Shown here: positions 23,101-35,100 of the stretch, in pieces | How positions within the stretch are numbered: the first letter of the stretch is position 1 | How the letters are laid out: the number at the start of each line of letters is the position of its first letter | Source: Aotearoamyces nothofagi | Taxonomy: Eukaryota > Ascomycota > Leotiomycetes > Leotiales > Tympanidaceae | Assembly: GCA_015345905.1 (NCBI GenBank) | Contig: JADDTR010000025.1 | Span: 186,001-250,000, forward strand | DNA length: 64,000 nt | Direction: 5' to 3' | Notes under the pieces: model-generated | Told to the model about the DNA's origin: nothing | Databases searched by the model: none | The model's input: the letters and a program-made list of their open reading frames with translations, nothing else | Translations under genes and position numbers: made by a program

Positions 23101-23895
23101 GGCACTGGTTGGGGAGGTAACGCAATTCCGCCGCTCAAGGTACCCAAAGATGAAATTTCTTGGGGTGGCGCATCATCGACCACTACTTCACAAGAAAAGC
23201 AACCAGAAGTTATTGAAGAGCATGAAGTCCGTAATATTACTGGCGTTGCGAGTCTCGAAGTTTTCCGTGGCGATCCTTCCGAGAACAAGTCTTCAACCGA
23301 TGAATCTCGCATCATGGAAGGAATATTTGCCAGGTCCGGTGTTCACAGCGTTTTACAACATGACCAAATTATCAACGGCAAGCGTGTCATTACTGCTGAT
23401 CGTGGTATGATTGAGCGAGAAGCGAAGAAAGTTGCTGCCGAAGCTGCCGCAGAATTAAGAAAAGCCGGTGAGGCAGCTCGGAATGTTCCAATCGGGACTG
23501 TCACCTGGACTGGCGAAGTTGGAGAATCTGGTAGACCTGTAAACGTTCGACGAGGAGGCGGGCCTAGCTCTTCTGGTATTCTATCCAGCTTGTCTGAGAG
23601 GCAGGGTCTGAATACAGGGTCGACCAGCGCCAGCAGTTCGAGGTCCGGCACGCCTCGACTAAATGGCGACAGGAGACCACGAGGCAAGGACTTCTTGAAA
23701 CTCATTCGCGATTACATTCGAAGGCAAGGCGGCAGTGTGCCATCTCAAATGCTTGTTGTTCATTTTGGCAATATGTGTAGGACTTCGCAGGATTCTGCGG
23801 AGTTCAAAGCGATGCTGGATCAAGTTGCCACATTGAAGAGAGGTTCAGGGACAAGAATGCGAGGGAAATGGGAGTTAAAGGATGAGTATAAATGA
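20146..23895 (+). CDS. RAD26: SNF2-family DNA repair ATPase, CSB/Rad26/Rhp26 type
   Basis: A single exon of 1249 residues. An N-terminal basic coiled-coil region (around 70-170) is followed by an acidic, disordered stretch. The Swi2/Snf2 core begins near LPGDIYPALFDYQKTGVQWL. Walker A lies in DEMGLGKT (K469), and the Walker B box is DEGH (597-600). SGTPMQNN follows, then the second RecA lobe with ILRKICNHPDL, MDGGTN and RAWRLGQKKEV. FHMKDLYDLFTLG follows the helicase core as in Rad26 orthologues. The family remodels stalled RNA polymerase II for transcription-coupled nucleotide excision repair. Length and order agree with the family, and no defect is visible. Confidence 0.93.
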   Translation: MSPPADSTLQLQSSVAQEPRDDPAELRREAIYTAAEAAAVAADEAVEETSEVSHVEAIDEASVLKGLTEGVRNQHDIERDITFQANLALIEQEDERDHKRIDRANANKDKLLSQRRTQKRRLDTVAQNPLQRRRLQSEIDKIDVDVAALENDIIEIQARIDSRHKHDDDVDGLEDEHTGGNRRMPNESQRDFLIRTGKITPFSRIPHRETEGHSGDLTEVLMDAEEEAEGERGSEEPAELKSHQNLRLPGFAEVVESGTSTSAAGEFSLRPRKRRRIQDTSTEISPDVSDSDQSTPSAQRRTDSESLDTFTPDMTDSDLFPGATQEHGDENGIIDIDRPQKRGNRKSKPEIEDLTGIDDGNEQVYQSRLQSWVERRSRARQNKQRELIQAGNGSEVQRDPDDSIEPDDEEEWFKPSPDALDHQFENGLKLPGDIYPALFDYQKTGVQWLGELYEQQVGGIVGDEMGLGKTIQIISFLAGLHYSKKLTKPVIVVAPATVLRQWVNEFHRWWPPLRVSILHTSGSGMLNVRNEVHLEDEEETGYSRNRINKKPSKAQKSARRIVDRVVQQGHVLVTTYAGLQTYGDILIPVNWGYSVLDEGHKIRNPNTAITVYCKELQTPNRVILSGTPMQNNLVELWSLFDFVYPMRLGTLVNFRNQFEIPIKIGGYANATNLQVLTATKCAETLKEAISPYLLQRVKADVAADLPKKSEQVLFCKLTKPQREAYEVFLSSDDMTSILNRTRQSLFGIDILRKICNHPDLLDPRLKNKPGYKWGSPNKSGKMQVVKALLEIWRKAGDKILLFSQGVQMLNIIEDFVKGLDGFNYLRMDGGTNIKDRQSMVDRFNNDPDIHVFLLTTKVGGLGVNLTGANRVIIFDPDWNPSTDVQARERAWRLGQKKEVTIYRLMTAGTIEEKIYHRQIFKQFLADKILKDPKQRQTFHMKDLYDLFTLGSSEDSTTETSQMFQGTEVEFDKHRESIVQPATASNGTGWGGNAIPPLKVPKDEISWGGASSTTTSQEKQPEVIEEHEVRNITGVASLEVFRGDPSENKSSTDESRIMEGIFARSGVHSVLQHDQIINGKRVITADRGMIEREAKKVAAEAAAELRKAGEAARNVPIGTVTWTGEVGESGRPVNVRRGGGPSSSGILSSLSERQGLNTGSTSASSSRSGTPRLNGDRRPRGKDFLKLIRDYIRRQGGSVPSQMLVVHFGNMCRTSQDSAEFKAMLDQVATLKRGSGTRMRGKWELKDEYK

Positions 23896-24468
23896 ATATG
23901 GGATGGAAAAGGACCGGCCGAGATGATGGCGATATCAATGGGAGGCAGGAACACTTGATATCAAATCAAAACGATATTTGCATTTACTTTAGCGTGGTTG
24001 GCGTTGGGATGATGGATGAAGACAACCTCACATTTACACCATGACGATGTTCTCATTATAATGACCGGGAGGTGCCGGATATCACAACAGTAAGGACCAT
24101 CTTAGTCTACTCAGATATTATAAAAAATATCAGGCTTCAGGAGGCTTTAACCATTCTCACTTGACAGTAACACTCGTGATAAACCGATAATAATGTTCGT
24201 GTTACTCATTTGTTTTTGTGTTTTTGCGTTTCCTTACTATCCTCCGTCATCTAGCTTACCCTTGTCCTTAAAGTACCTAAAGCTTACGCTCGCGATTATA
24301 CCTATGTAAGATAATCAAGCACTATGAATCCTCAACACTGTAACGTACTAATGTACAGTGAAATGGTCCTAATGTACTCTAGCGCCAGATTTGGTTTAGT
24401 CACGTGCATGTAGCAGAACACCACGACAGCAGGGGGTGGCTCTCAGTTAGAAGATCTCAGAACACAAG
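23896..24468. other. Intergenic region downstream of RAD26
   Basis: 573 bp holding the RAD26 3' flank and the promoter of the next gene. It is AT-rich with a TGTACAGTG near 24352. Nothing coding was recognised. Confidence 0.4.
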
Positions 24469-25651
24469 ATGTTACGGATCAATTTCTACATTTCCGGGCA
24501 CGGTTACGGCCACGCTACACGTTCTGCTCAGATAATTTCTGCGCTTCTCGAGGCTAACCCGTCAACACAAATTACGGTTATTACCACCGCTCCCAAGCAT
24601 CTCTTTCCGCAGTCGGATAGGCTAAGCTTCTATATTCAAGAGGTTGACTCAGCAATTGTCCAGCCTCAGCCGTACACGATTGATGCCATCGCCAGTTTCA
24701 ATGACCTCCATCGCTTCCTGGGCGATGCCGAGTCGGAAGAATGGCAGGCCAAAACAAGAGCATTGATCGAAGATACGGAGTGCAATTTGATCTTAGCTGA
24801 CGCTCCATTTCCGATGGCATGGGCACATCATGCTAGCAAATTGCCTAGTATATTGATCTCAAACTTCAGCTTCGATGCCATCTTCAATCTGTTATTGACA
24901 TATTTACCACCGATTGAGGCAAATGCACAAGTGAGCGTGCTCCAAGACTTGCAGAAGCTATATTCTACATATAATTACCTGATCCGACTACCTGGATTCA
25001 TATCTTTCCCTTTCGTCGAGGCGTCCTGGAGTGAGAGCGACAAGAAGACCAGAATCATCGACGCGCCACTTGTCTTCCGCCCTCCAAAGTCCACTCGCCG
25101 GGCGGTCCTACAGACGTTAAACATCCCCGCATCGCTACAAGACTCAAAGATTCTCCTGGTCCAGTTCGGTGGCCAGATACTTAATTCCTCGTCCTCTAGG
25201 GTCCCAGAACTGCCTGAAGGTTGGATCTGCCTGTCATCTTCGAGGATCAGCGACCCCAGATTCTTCCAATTCCCATTGGACATCTACTCGCCTGACCTAG
25301 TATCAGTTTCCAGCGTAATCCTAGGCAAAATTGGTGAGTACCACAGAATCCCATGTTACAACGGCCCCTATTGACAGTCTACTAGGTTACGGCACTGTGT
25401 CGGAATGTGTAGGCATGAACAAGGCATTGGTGTACGTGCGTCGTCCAATGTTTGCAGAAGAGCCTGGCCTGTTGCAATATATGAATGCGCGTGGTACTTG
25501 CGTGGAGCTTTCTGTCCAAGACTACGAATCCGGCAATTGGGCTACCGCAATTGAGGATGCGACGAGATCTCATGAGAGCTCGAAATCCATCGAGGTCCAG
25601 GAGGGAAGCTCTGAGGTGGCCAAGATTATTGAAAAACTTGCACAGCAATGA
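24469..25651 (+). CDS. Glycosyltransferase-like protein related to the N-terminal domain of plant arabinokinases
   Basis: Exon 1 (24469-25333) and exon 2 (25386-25651) flank a 52-nt intron. The junction reads VILGKIGYGTVSECVGMNKA. The predicted protein is 376 residues. It starts with MLRINFYISGHGYGHATRSA, the MurG/GT28-like nucleotide-sugar fold loop also found in the N-terminal half of plant L-arabinokinases. The second half (LLVQFGGQ, then KIGYGTVSECV and RPMFAEEPGLL) is the typical acceptor-donor cleft of such GT-B enzymes. No GHMP kinase domain follows, so it is not an arabinokinase. The substrate is unknown; a sugar-nucleotide-dependent transferase is inferred from fold motifs only. Confidence 0.75.
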
Positions 25652-27693
25652 TACTCTAAGACTTTGTTGCCGGAAGGATCTCCTGAGCCACTCTGTTAAA
25701 CATCCAAGAACGATTATACGAGAACGCCATGTACAGTAATTGGCTGCTAGAGACTAGAAACAAACCTCACGATGGAAGGCTTATCAGTGAGGGAAGTTAG
25801 TATAAGGAGTATTCGGTGCGGCTAAGACAGCGTCTCTTCTAATATCAGCTTGGTCTTTGGAGAGCATTTGAAACTTAAACTATAAGCTTGAATAATAGAT
25901 TTCCTTACTCACAGGACCTGCTCTACAACCACGAAGGATTTCAAAAGTTCCAGAGTAAAAATGACCATAACCAGATATAAGGTCTTGTCCTTGGTAATGA
26001 TAGGCTAGAACTCGGACCATTTCCGAAGCCAGCTGGGTCTCATCACCTCCCACGGGTCGCACCACCCCAGAAGTTGCTTGTTTATAATTATGAGTAATTA
26101 CAATGTAATTGAAGATTTGATTCCTTATAAGATTTGAATGTGGTACGATGACCGATTATACAGGCCCCTCGACGACTTGACTCACTGGCAGTCCATGTGA
26201 ACCTCGGTCAGCCAAGGTCGATAACGGCTAAAATGCGCTAGATCGAGGCGTTATGGAAGAGGGCTAGATAGGGTACTACGGGTATTTTATGCTTATAGCA
26301 ACATGAACTGGACCTTGGAGGGAGGGTGATACCATCCCGTTCGCCATCATTTCGAAAATGATACAGTATTTCTCGAGTCTCTGAGCTCCTATGATAAAGA
26401 CCGTCCGGGCATCTGAGAAATAAGTTGTGGCGTCGGTAATAGAGAACGAGCGGGCGACCACACGCTGCCAAAGTCTCCAAGTGCCGGCCGTTAAGGTTCT
26501 CGCAACAATTCGCCGGTAGATAAATGGTTGAATAAACTAAGGCACGCTGGGTTTCGTGCTGTTCTCTTACGCCGAGCCTACCTCGCCCACTTTACGACGG
26601 TACCATCGTACCATAAATGGGCGAGTATCAAGCTGGCTCGAGTGCGGACAGATGAGAAGAGGCCAGAAAAAGATTTGAATCCCAACAGCTGTATCTGCGA
26701 GTAGCGAGACAGCGCGGCCGAGGGGCGCCAATCGTCATTATACATAACACGGGTGGTGGGCCGTTGCTGGCGATAAGATACGTGGTGTACCGTGCAGAAC
26801 GCACTTCCGTAGATATAGATACCTTCAATACTGTACTGCACTGTACTGTACTGCATGCACTGTTCTCACTCCGTAGGCGCCTCCGTACCTGGGCCGCCTC
26901 GGTGGTCACTGCGAATCCGATGTGCGCGTGGTGTGCGATGGGTGGTGTTGTGGTGGAGTGAGTGCTGATGAGTGCGTGCTATGGACTCGTACGTTTACCC
27001 TCTAGTACACGAGGAGTCCGATACATGGTAGGATCTAGCATTCACCCTATCCATGCACCACGGATATCGCGATTTGCGGTATATCTTAGTGGTATACCAC
27101 TGTATAGGTACTGGCAAGGTACGTAGATAGCAGATATGGGCAAAACAGTACTGAATATGGCTCACAATATACTCCGTACGGTAAGCTGAGGCAAGGAAGG
27201 TAAATCCTGACATCTGGGTGCCCTCAAGCTACGGAGTTAAGCTAGGATATCTGGAATGAAACGGTGCTGCTCCCGTTATATAATATACTGTATGTCCTTA
27301 GGAATCTACGAAGACTATAGCACTGTACCTACCTGCCTACGTACTTGTAACCTGCCTTACCTAATCCACCCTACTTCGACTACCCACCCAAGACTAAGGT
27401 TATATTCCCCATTCCCCATTCCGCCTGACCTCTCTACCCTCTACATCCCCATCCAAAGAACCGCTCTTACAATCCGATACCCGGCATCTCACTCCATCTA
27501 CTCTCCATAGTTTGTAGCCGCAGCTTCCGGACGCATGGACATAGAGATTCACGAAGCTTGCTCTGTCAGCACATCTCTAGACCGATATTGCGACCAAACG
27601 GGAACCTGCCTCTGCTGGAAGCCGACAGCAATAATACGATAGCACAACACACACGCGCCTTGCGAGGGCGAGTCGCTCGACACGATCTCCTTC
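25652..27693. other. Intergenic region of about 2 kb
   Basis: No convincing coding frame. It contains a short run of CTGTACTG units near 26830-26852 and several TGTAC-type motifs like those in the satellite block (for example 25730-25738). The last 300 bp are C-rich and run into the leader of the LON/RING gene. Confidence 0.45.
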
Positions 27694-29435
27694 ATGCCCG
27701 AATCCAAGGACGATTCATCCTCCGGCACCACCCGATCCCCGTCCTTGGAGTCGATAACCTCAAAGGTGGCTCCCGACCCAGTATCAGCCATTGGCAGCCC
27801 GCTTGACCCGCCAGACAACTATCGGGAACTTGTGCGCCTGTTACAGTGTCCACAATGCTCGTTACCAATAAAAGAACCTGTGTCTCTCCCGTGTGGGAAT
27901 TCTATCTGCCGCAACTGCATCCCAGAGCTCCATACGCGCCCTAATATATCATATCCGGCAACAGCGAGACGATTACAAGCCTTCACGTGCCCGTTTTCCG
28001 AATGTAGGCAGGAACATGCAGAGGGAGACTGCAATCTGGACGTTACTATGTCCAAGATTATGGGGGCTGTGAGAGCAGATATGGAGGCATATAAACCAGA
28101 CGCCAGTATGGAGGCAAAGCTACTCAAGGGAAAGGATGAAGAGAGCACAACAAAGATTTTTAGGAGTACACTTCTCCGCGGAGGGAGATTGGCAGCAACG
28201 TATATTATGGCAAAATACGGGAAATTAGCATACGATTCAGAGGTGACATACCTGACGGGTACCGACGCCGCATATGATGACCGGCACCTGGATGTTTCGG
28301 TCCTCGAACATTTAAAAGAAGCCACAAGATCCGAAATTGAATGCCAGATCTGCTATGCCCTATATCTTGACCCCTTAACAACCACTTGTGGACACACTTT
28401 CTGCCGGAAATGCCTTCACGGAGTACTCTGCCACGCAAACTGTTGCCCAGTCTGTCGACGGATCTTAGCTGTCTCTCCATCTCTCATGCCAGAACAACAT
28501 CCAGCTAACAAACGCCTCACTTCTCTAATATCCAGGATCTGCCCTGATGGCCTTGCCGCACGTGCCAAAGCTGCCAAGCAGGAAGACATTGATTCCGTGG
28601 GCGGCTGTGATACTCCACTCTTTGTCTGTACCGTCTCTTTTCCTGGGATATCGACCTTCTTCAATATCTTTGAACCTCGGTACTGCCTCATGGTCCAACG
28701 GGCCGTAGAATCTGGGGACCGCAAATTTGGAATGCTACTCCCCAATCAGCAGCGGATACCTCAAGGCGATTTTGGATCTGTGCCCTTCTATATTTACGGC
28801 ACACTTCTATATATTGCTAATATACACTCGTTCCCAGATGGAAGCAGCATTATTGAGACAGTGGGTATATCCCGCTTCCGCGTAAAGAAGTATGGTACCA
28901 TGGACGGGTATCTGGTCGGACAAATAGAGCGTATCGATGACATAAGTCTAGCAGAAGAAGAAGCCAAAGAAGCCTTCGAAACAGCTTTTACCTCTCATCC
29001 TCATGCTCTCAGCGCAGCCGAGAATTACGGCGACCCTCCAGGCGAGGAGACTACCAGACCACCTTTGCCCAGTCCAATGGAAATAGACAGCATGCCAACG
29101 CAAGACCTACTAAAAGTCGCCATAACCTTTATCCGGCGAGTGAAAGAGGCCAGGGTCCCGTCCTTCCGCGTTCGCCTGCCCGAGTTCTACGGTGAGTCTC
29201 CACCCGATGCCGCCCAGCTCCCGTGGTGGTTCGCAAGCGTATTACCGATCTCTGAAGCAGAAAAATACAAGCTTCTCACTACATTCAGCGTCAGAGGACG
29301 TCTAAAGATCTGCGTGCACTGGGTTGTGGGGATCGAGGCTCGCACATGGTGAGATTTGGCTCTCATCGAATAATCTTACAATCCTTGATATCTAACTCCT
29401 TCAGGCTGCGGAGATCGAGCTGTACGGTCCTCTGA
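27694..29435 (+). CDS. Double-RING finger and LON substrate-binding domain protein (LONRF-like)
   Basis: The first zinc module starts at C52 (CPQCSLPIKEP, later CPFSEC). The second, a classical RING, starts at C217 (CQICYALYLDPLTTTCGHTF, then CRKC and CPVCRR). From about residue 307 a LON N-terminal domain follows (PLFVCTVSFPGISTFFNIFE, then PRYCLMVQRA). The domain order is that of LONRF-type E3 ubiquitin ligases, which by inference ubiquitinate misfolded or specific substrates. The first exon could stop at TGA 29350-29352. However, a GTGAGA donor at 29349 and a CTAAC branch with acceptor at 29404 join a small last exon (29405-29435) ending RRSSCTVL, giving 561 residues. I favour the spliced form. 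Confidence 0.85.
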
Positions 29436-30344
29436 CTCGCCGTCAGTCTGGTCATCATGCTGTCTAGCGTGGCCACTATGCTCTACGGGAACTGGAAAGA
29501 GGCGTCGGTAGCCTGATTCCCAGACACGGAAATGATTGTTATAAGGTGTTCAATGGGAATGAATTATGAAATTGGGATCTTGAAAGGGGTCATCAGAACG
29601 AACCCACGGCGGCTGTCTGTTGCATAAGCGTTGCATGAGCGTTAGAGGAGAGCGGGCGATAGATTACCTTGGACATGCATGTTGTGTATTTTGTTGAAGA
29701 GAAGAGCATAGAAAGTCATCACTCATGGTAGGAAAGGAACCTACTTGTACTTGTACTGTATATACACAGTCGCCAAAGTCCCGTACACTCTGTTCTCGCG
29801 TATCTTCACTTCAGATGCCCAAAATACTCCCTGCGAGGCTCGCACTGCTTAAGCGTTTTCATGCCTATCGAAGGGGTTATCACGGCTCGCCCCTCGTTGG
29901 CTAGCAGAAGCACAATACACTGGTGTTGTGAGGGCTCGTATAGTGCGAGTAGTCGGAGCCATGTGTGTGGGCTATGCATTCATGATCCATATGAGAATGG
30001 AAATGCATACCATTTATAAATTTACAAGATCTTTCTTTGCCTGATATCCAAGGATGCACCTTGCAACGATTCCAACGAATAGATTTCCTATTAAAAAAAA
30101 CTTCTTTTCCTCTTTTTTTCTTCTTTTGCGTAATGTTACATGTTGAGCAGGTGCAGGAGATGCTGATACTATCTACCTTCACTAAATATGATAAATAGGT
30201 AAACGCCAGTATAACATTTCACTGCTGTTTTATATACAAAGCCAAGAAGAGCTCGGCGGGTTTCTCTAGATGTTTCGATGCCATTCCAGGACCTGGACCT
30301 GAAGGACCATTAGGGGTTCGGCCGTAAGAGATGCATGACATTGC
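29436..30344. other. Intergenic region between convergent LON/RING and RRM genes
   Basis: 909 bp with the 3' flanks of both genes. It includes TTGTACTGTA at 29751-29760 and an A/T-rich stretch near 30090-30125. No gene was recognised. Confidence 0.45.
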
Positions 30345-31611
30345 TCATCTGTATCCGCGAGGTCTGTCTCCACCCCTGCCCCTCTCTCTACTATCACCTC
30401 GTCCTCGTCCGCGATCACCTCTTCTACCAAGAATGTTGTCGCTGTAAAGTCCCCGGCTACCACCCTTAGAGGTATTGTCATCAGCATCTACGTCCATTTG
30501 GTCGTCAAATCCGTATGAACCATCTACAACATCGTCTCTGTCGTCCCGGTCATAATCACGTCCTCTGTCTCGGTCTCGAGGCTCATATCGATCTGACGCC
30601 GCATATCTTGCAGATAATCGAGAGTCGACGAGATCAGCACGGGGCCCAAGGGGGGCAGAAAAGGTAGGATCGGATTGTGTGGTCAGTACAGAAGGGAGAA
30701 GATTCGTGGGACCGGCCTTGATGTAGAGATGGAGGAGGCGACCGTCGGCCTGACGTGCGTTAGCTCTAATGCCTATAATAAGGACCATAGTAACCTACCG
30801 TCTGGTTATTGAACGTGTCTATCACATTATCTGCACCTTCTCTTGTCTCAAACACAATCTCCGCAATAACAGTTGGCCTTGCCGTGATGATACTGCATTT
30901 CAATATACTACCGCCAACAGGAGCCATCGCGCTCTCAATATCCGCAGCCGTTGTGCCCGGGGCAAAATTTTGCGCCCTGATGGCACATGGTCCTGCGATT
31001 CCGCGTATTGAAATGCCACTTGCGGGTTTGGAGTTACTGACAATGTTGAATTGGCTGTTTATAGCAGGCGACGAGGCTGAACGGTTAAGAGCGCTATAAA
31101 GGCGGGCCTCACGAGCTGTACCAATAGCCTTCCCTCTACCCTGTTGCCGTCCCCCGCGTGATCCAACATTATTGTTTGCGTCATGAAGATCGTGAGTCCA
31201 TTCAGCGTCGACATTGCCTTTGGAGGATAGCTTGGACGGGCCATTTGGCTTCCCGCCTCTGATCGCGCCCGCTGGCCTAACTGTAGTAGTCGAGATAGAG
31301 CGCTATGTAAGAAATGTCAATAGAGTCTCCGGCTTCAGATCTCTCATTTGCATACCTTTGCGATGCCAGCTGGGCCAATTCTGCTGGCAAGGGAACCGCC
31401 ACTCCCACCTTTGCGAGCAGTTGCTGCCGCAAATGGAGCACTGGCGCGGCGACCTTTGCCAAAGATCTGCTTTGCAAGTGCTTCGTTCTTTCGACGCTGG
31501 CGGTCTGCGAGCTTGTCAATTCAAGATCGAATGGCGATATAGCTATAGCATGAGCTTCTTACCGGCTTGTATAATCTCGTCGAAATCGACGGCGGTTTTG
31601 TTACCTACCAT
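30345..31611 (-). CDS. RRM-domain RNA-binding protein, Yra1/REF-like
   Basis: Four exons: 31611-31563, 31504-31356, 31302-30799 and 30749-30345. The introns are 49-58 nt. The predicted protein is 368 residues. The N-terminus (MVGNKTAVDFDEIIQADRQR) is followed by Arg/Gly-rich linkers. One RRM lies at about 162-250, starting ISIRGIAGPCAIRAQNF and including VIAEIVFETREGADNVIDTF, then LLHLYIK. The C-terminal 110 residues carry Arg/Asp repeats (RDRDRGRDYDRDDRDD) and an RGG-like tail. The layout (short N-box, RRM, RG tails) resembles mRNA export adaptors of the REF/Yra1 class, but I cannot assign orthology. A nuclear role in mRNP assembly is inferred. Confidence 0.78.
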
Positions 31612-32179
31612 TGTTACCCTGTAATGTTAGTATGGCTGTCGCAATCAGTAAATCCAAGAGAACGGCAGATAGCCCCTTAGATCTAATTTTATAAAGGGTT
31701 GATAAGTTGAGTGCGAAGTTGCCAAGTATGAAGAAAGATGTAGGGCGCGTCTAATTATTGAGGAAGGTTTGAAGTTCGAGATTGGAGATACGCGACTTCC
31801 TTTCTCACCTCACGTTAGGCTTTAGACGAGGCTGCAGTAGGTGCTTTCCTACCTTAAGTGATTGCTTTCTATATTTTCTCTTCAACAAATTTCACGAACA
31901 CTCTTCAAACAATTATTGTCACGTTTTGGTAAAGGAAGGTAACCATACATTGCAACCGACTACACTATAGTTGCTTCCTAGAGAGGCATCCTTCATCGAT
32001 TCTCAGCCTTTCCATGATAGTACATATTTGATTCCCTGGTTTTTTCAGGGAGGGCCATTTGAGAATTTCTAGTTTGTCTCAAGGTAGACTACCATTCCCA
32101 AGGGCTCACATTTAGACATCCCTTACTAGTCTTGTCTGATAACGAGCTTGCTAATTTTGGCCTTAAACAGGGAATCACC
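31612..32179. promoter_or_regulatory. Divergent intergenic region
   Basis: 568 bp between the RRM gene start and the start chosen for the large hypothetical gene. The frame of the downstream gene stays open back to about 32063 without an ATG, so its first exon could lie further upstream. Confidence 0.4.
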
Positions 32180-35100
32180 ATGGAAGAACTGCTAGCTAGA
32201 TTCCGGGCAAGACTGCCTGAGAATGCTGAGCATAGCATCCGGTTGACAGTAGGAACTAGAGGTTCAAATGTTGATATCCAGCCATTATCAGCAACCAAAA
32301 GCCTTAAACGAAAAAAGTCGGTGTTTTCTTCTTTCCATGATCTCTTCATGCCCCCCGGCAGCGAAAGTTCCGCTGAAGACGACACTCCCCAAGCGCAAGC
32401 CGAGGAGCGTCAGACAGTAACATGGAGTCTCTTCTCCTCCATTCGAGATACAATAGGAAGAAAGAATAATCCAAGTCAATCTGCAACGACTCGCTGTAGG
32501 AGCACATCACCTTTCAAAAAACAAACCGAGATAGGTAAATTCAAAGTATTCCAATACACATTATGTCACGGGCTAACGAGCTAGGTGTTAATGAGAACGG
32601 TACGATGGTAACAAGACGAAGGAAAAGTCTGCACGACCTTCTTGGGACGGTCGGAAATAAGTTGTCTTCAAGGCATCGAGGAAACATTGCCCAGGAGGTC
32701 CTCACACAAAACATTGAAGCTGGACCGCTCAAGATCCAGCCGGATGAAGATATCTTTCTTTTCAGCCTGCCTGACCCCGCAATTTCAATAGAATCTCAAT
32801 CCATGGAACCCGCTTGTAAAATTCACAACCCATATACAGGTTCAGACCAACGGAAAGACTCGGCCGTCGTGATTGAGAGTACCCCCACTCTCCCTCCAAT
32901 GGCGCCCGAGCGACTACTCAACGCTCGTGTCTTCCCAGCAAGTTTGGATTCGTCTATCTCAGAGGATCATACATCGATAAGCTGGTCTACTGTTGACAAG
33001 GTCATAGTAACAATGGAACCGCCCAGTGATCCATACCCACACGACCCGGCCTTCCACGGAGATTGTGCTTCCACCCTCAATGTGAACAATGCACCATCGC
33101 CTAATACCGATGGTGAAATGGATCGAATGAAAACTCCAGATTCATATATAAATGCACTCATCGAATCAGCTGAGAACCCGCTAGTAATAGAAGAACCATT
33201 CTCTGCCCACGTCGAACAACTCCACGGGAGTATTAAGGAATTGCCTCCTTCACCGTCTCCAGAAAATTTGAAGCCCGCGGAAATCATTGAATTTCTGCGA
33301 GATATTAGTCCAGAAGTACATTCACCACTTCTCTCAATGTATGACATATATTTATGCGACCATCGTTCAAGAGCTAACCAAAGATTAGTATCTTGGAAGA
33401 GGAGAAAGCGGACTCGCCTGTCTATGATGAAGTTCTTGAGAGCTCAACACATTCAAGTGACATCGACCTTTATCCGTTATTCAAATGCAGAGTACAGAAT
33501 ATAAAAGATAGATATAATGCTATGTGCCTTGGTCGGGACTTACCCATCGGCGAACCTTCGACTCAAGAAATCGAGCACAGCCTCCTACCGAGTGAAATTG
33601 GGACTGCGCAAATAAGCCAAAATAAATGGTCCGTCGATAGCTCAGAAACTGACTCCGATGACATGTCACATTTCAGCTGGGATTCCAATGAAACGGAGTT
33701 TTGGAGCGTAGTGGAAAGAGGCAAGCAAATGATGAAAGAAGTAAGTTCCATGTAAAGACTTTCTTCAAGTCTGGGTTCCATAATACGCAGCGCTCTTTCA
33801 TCGCTTTAATTACTCTTACCGTTGGTCAAATATTCACATGCCATTGAATCAAGCAAACTTGTCCTAAAATTGACTGGCATCCTCTAGGAAAAGCTCGCAC
33901 CATGCCTACATTGCGATATCAATCAAGTCATGGCTCATCGAAACATTAATCCTCACCAATCCATCCTCTCCCTACGGCAACGAACAAATGTGAGAATACC
34001 AATGCCGCAAGATCAGGATCTTGAATGGGCTCAGAAGCAGGAGAATTGTCAGCAAATTAACGAGCATGGTTTCAATTTGACGCCTGTAAGTAATCAAGCC
34101 GTGAGGACACATATTGACCCAGGCTTTCTTCAAACTACCCAGGCTAGCTGTATTGAGTCGATTAATGGCGAAGTATTAGCAGCTGAGATTTCAGCTGCGA
34201 GAAGCTTTTCAATTGGACCACATCACATCGAGTTCCCTCGAACCGAGTTTTGCCCAGGACTCACGAAGACTTATGTTTCCAAGAGTGAGGCGCTTGGAGA
34301 CCTGTATCAGAACACCAAAGACTTTTCAGACCATTACCTGTATGACCGTGCTTCTCGGACAATTTACCCACATTTGAAGGATGGCCCTGAGCAAATATAT
34401 TCCCGCATAGACAACGGAGGGGATAGGCAGTTGACGGTTTGTTGCTTGACTATGCAGTCCTCTGAGTTGGCCCAGTCATGTCCGCTGGACAACAATAACC
34501 TTACAGGCTGTAACGCAGACCCTTGCAGCGAGCAAGTCCTTGGCACTAAGTTCAATGAAACAATCGGCAGTCCAGCTCGCCTTGTATCTGCTCATGAGCA
34601 TTTTAAGGGCGAAGATTCGAGATTGAGTCCAGATATATTACGATCGTTAGAAGATGAGCTGAACCAGACTGAGCCTACTTTGCAAGAGAAGGATATGTAT
34701 CTCCAACACAACTTCGAAGATGAGATTTATCAAATGGAAGTCGCCCCGGCAACAGCACAATCCTGTCTAGGAAGCAACTTCTCGGGATCTAGCACTTCTC
34801 TTTCCCCGCCACAAGAGGGCAAGGGTAATGTGGAAATAAGCACTGCGACGAAAAACTCAAACCTTAGAAACAGTTATTCGGGTTCGAGCGTCACGCTTTG
34901 CTATTCACAAAACAGAGAGGACATCCAGCCGAACTTGTCTGTCTCCAAATCCTCTTTGATGTTAGGAATTGAGGACCTCCAGCTTGCGAAAGTAGAGCCG
35001 ATCAAGACCTGGGGAGATCTTAGCAAGTCGTTTATGGACAGATGTCATTATTCTAGCGTAAAGAACTCAAAAACACGAGCAGAAGCGGCAGTCCAAAACC

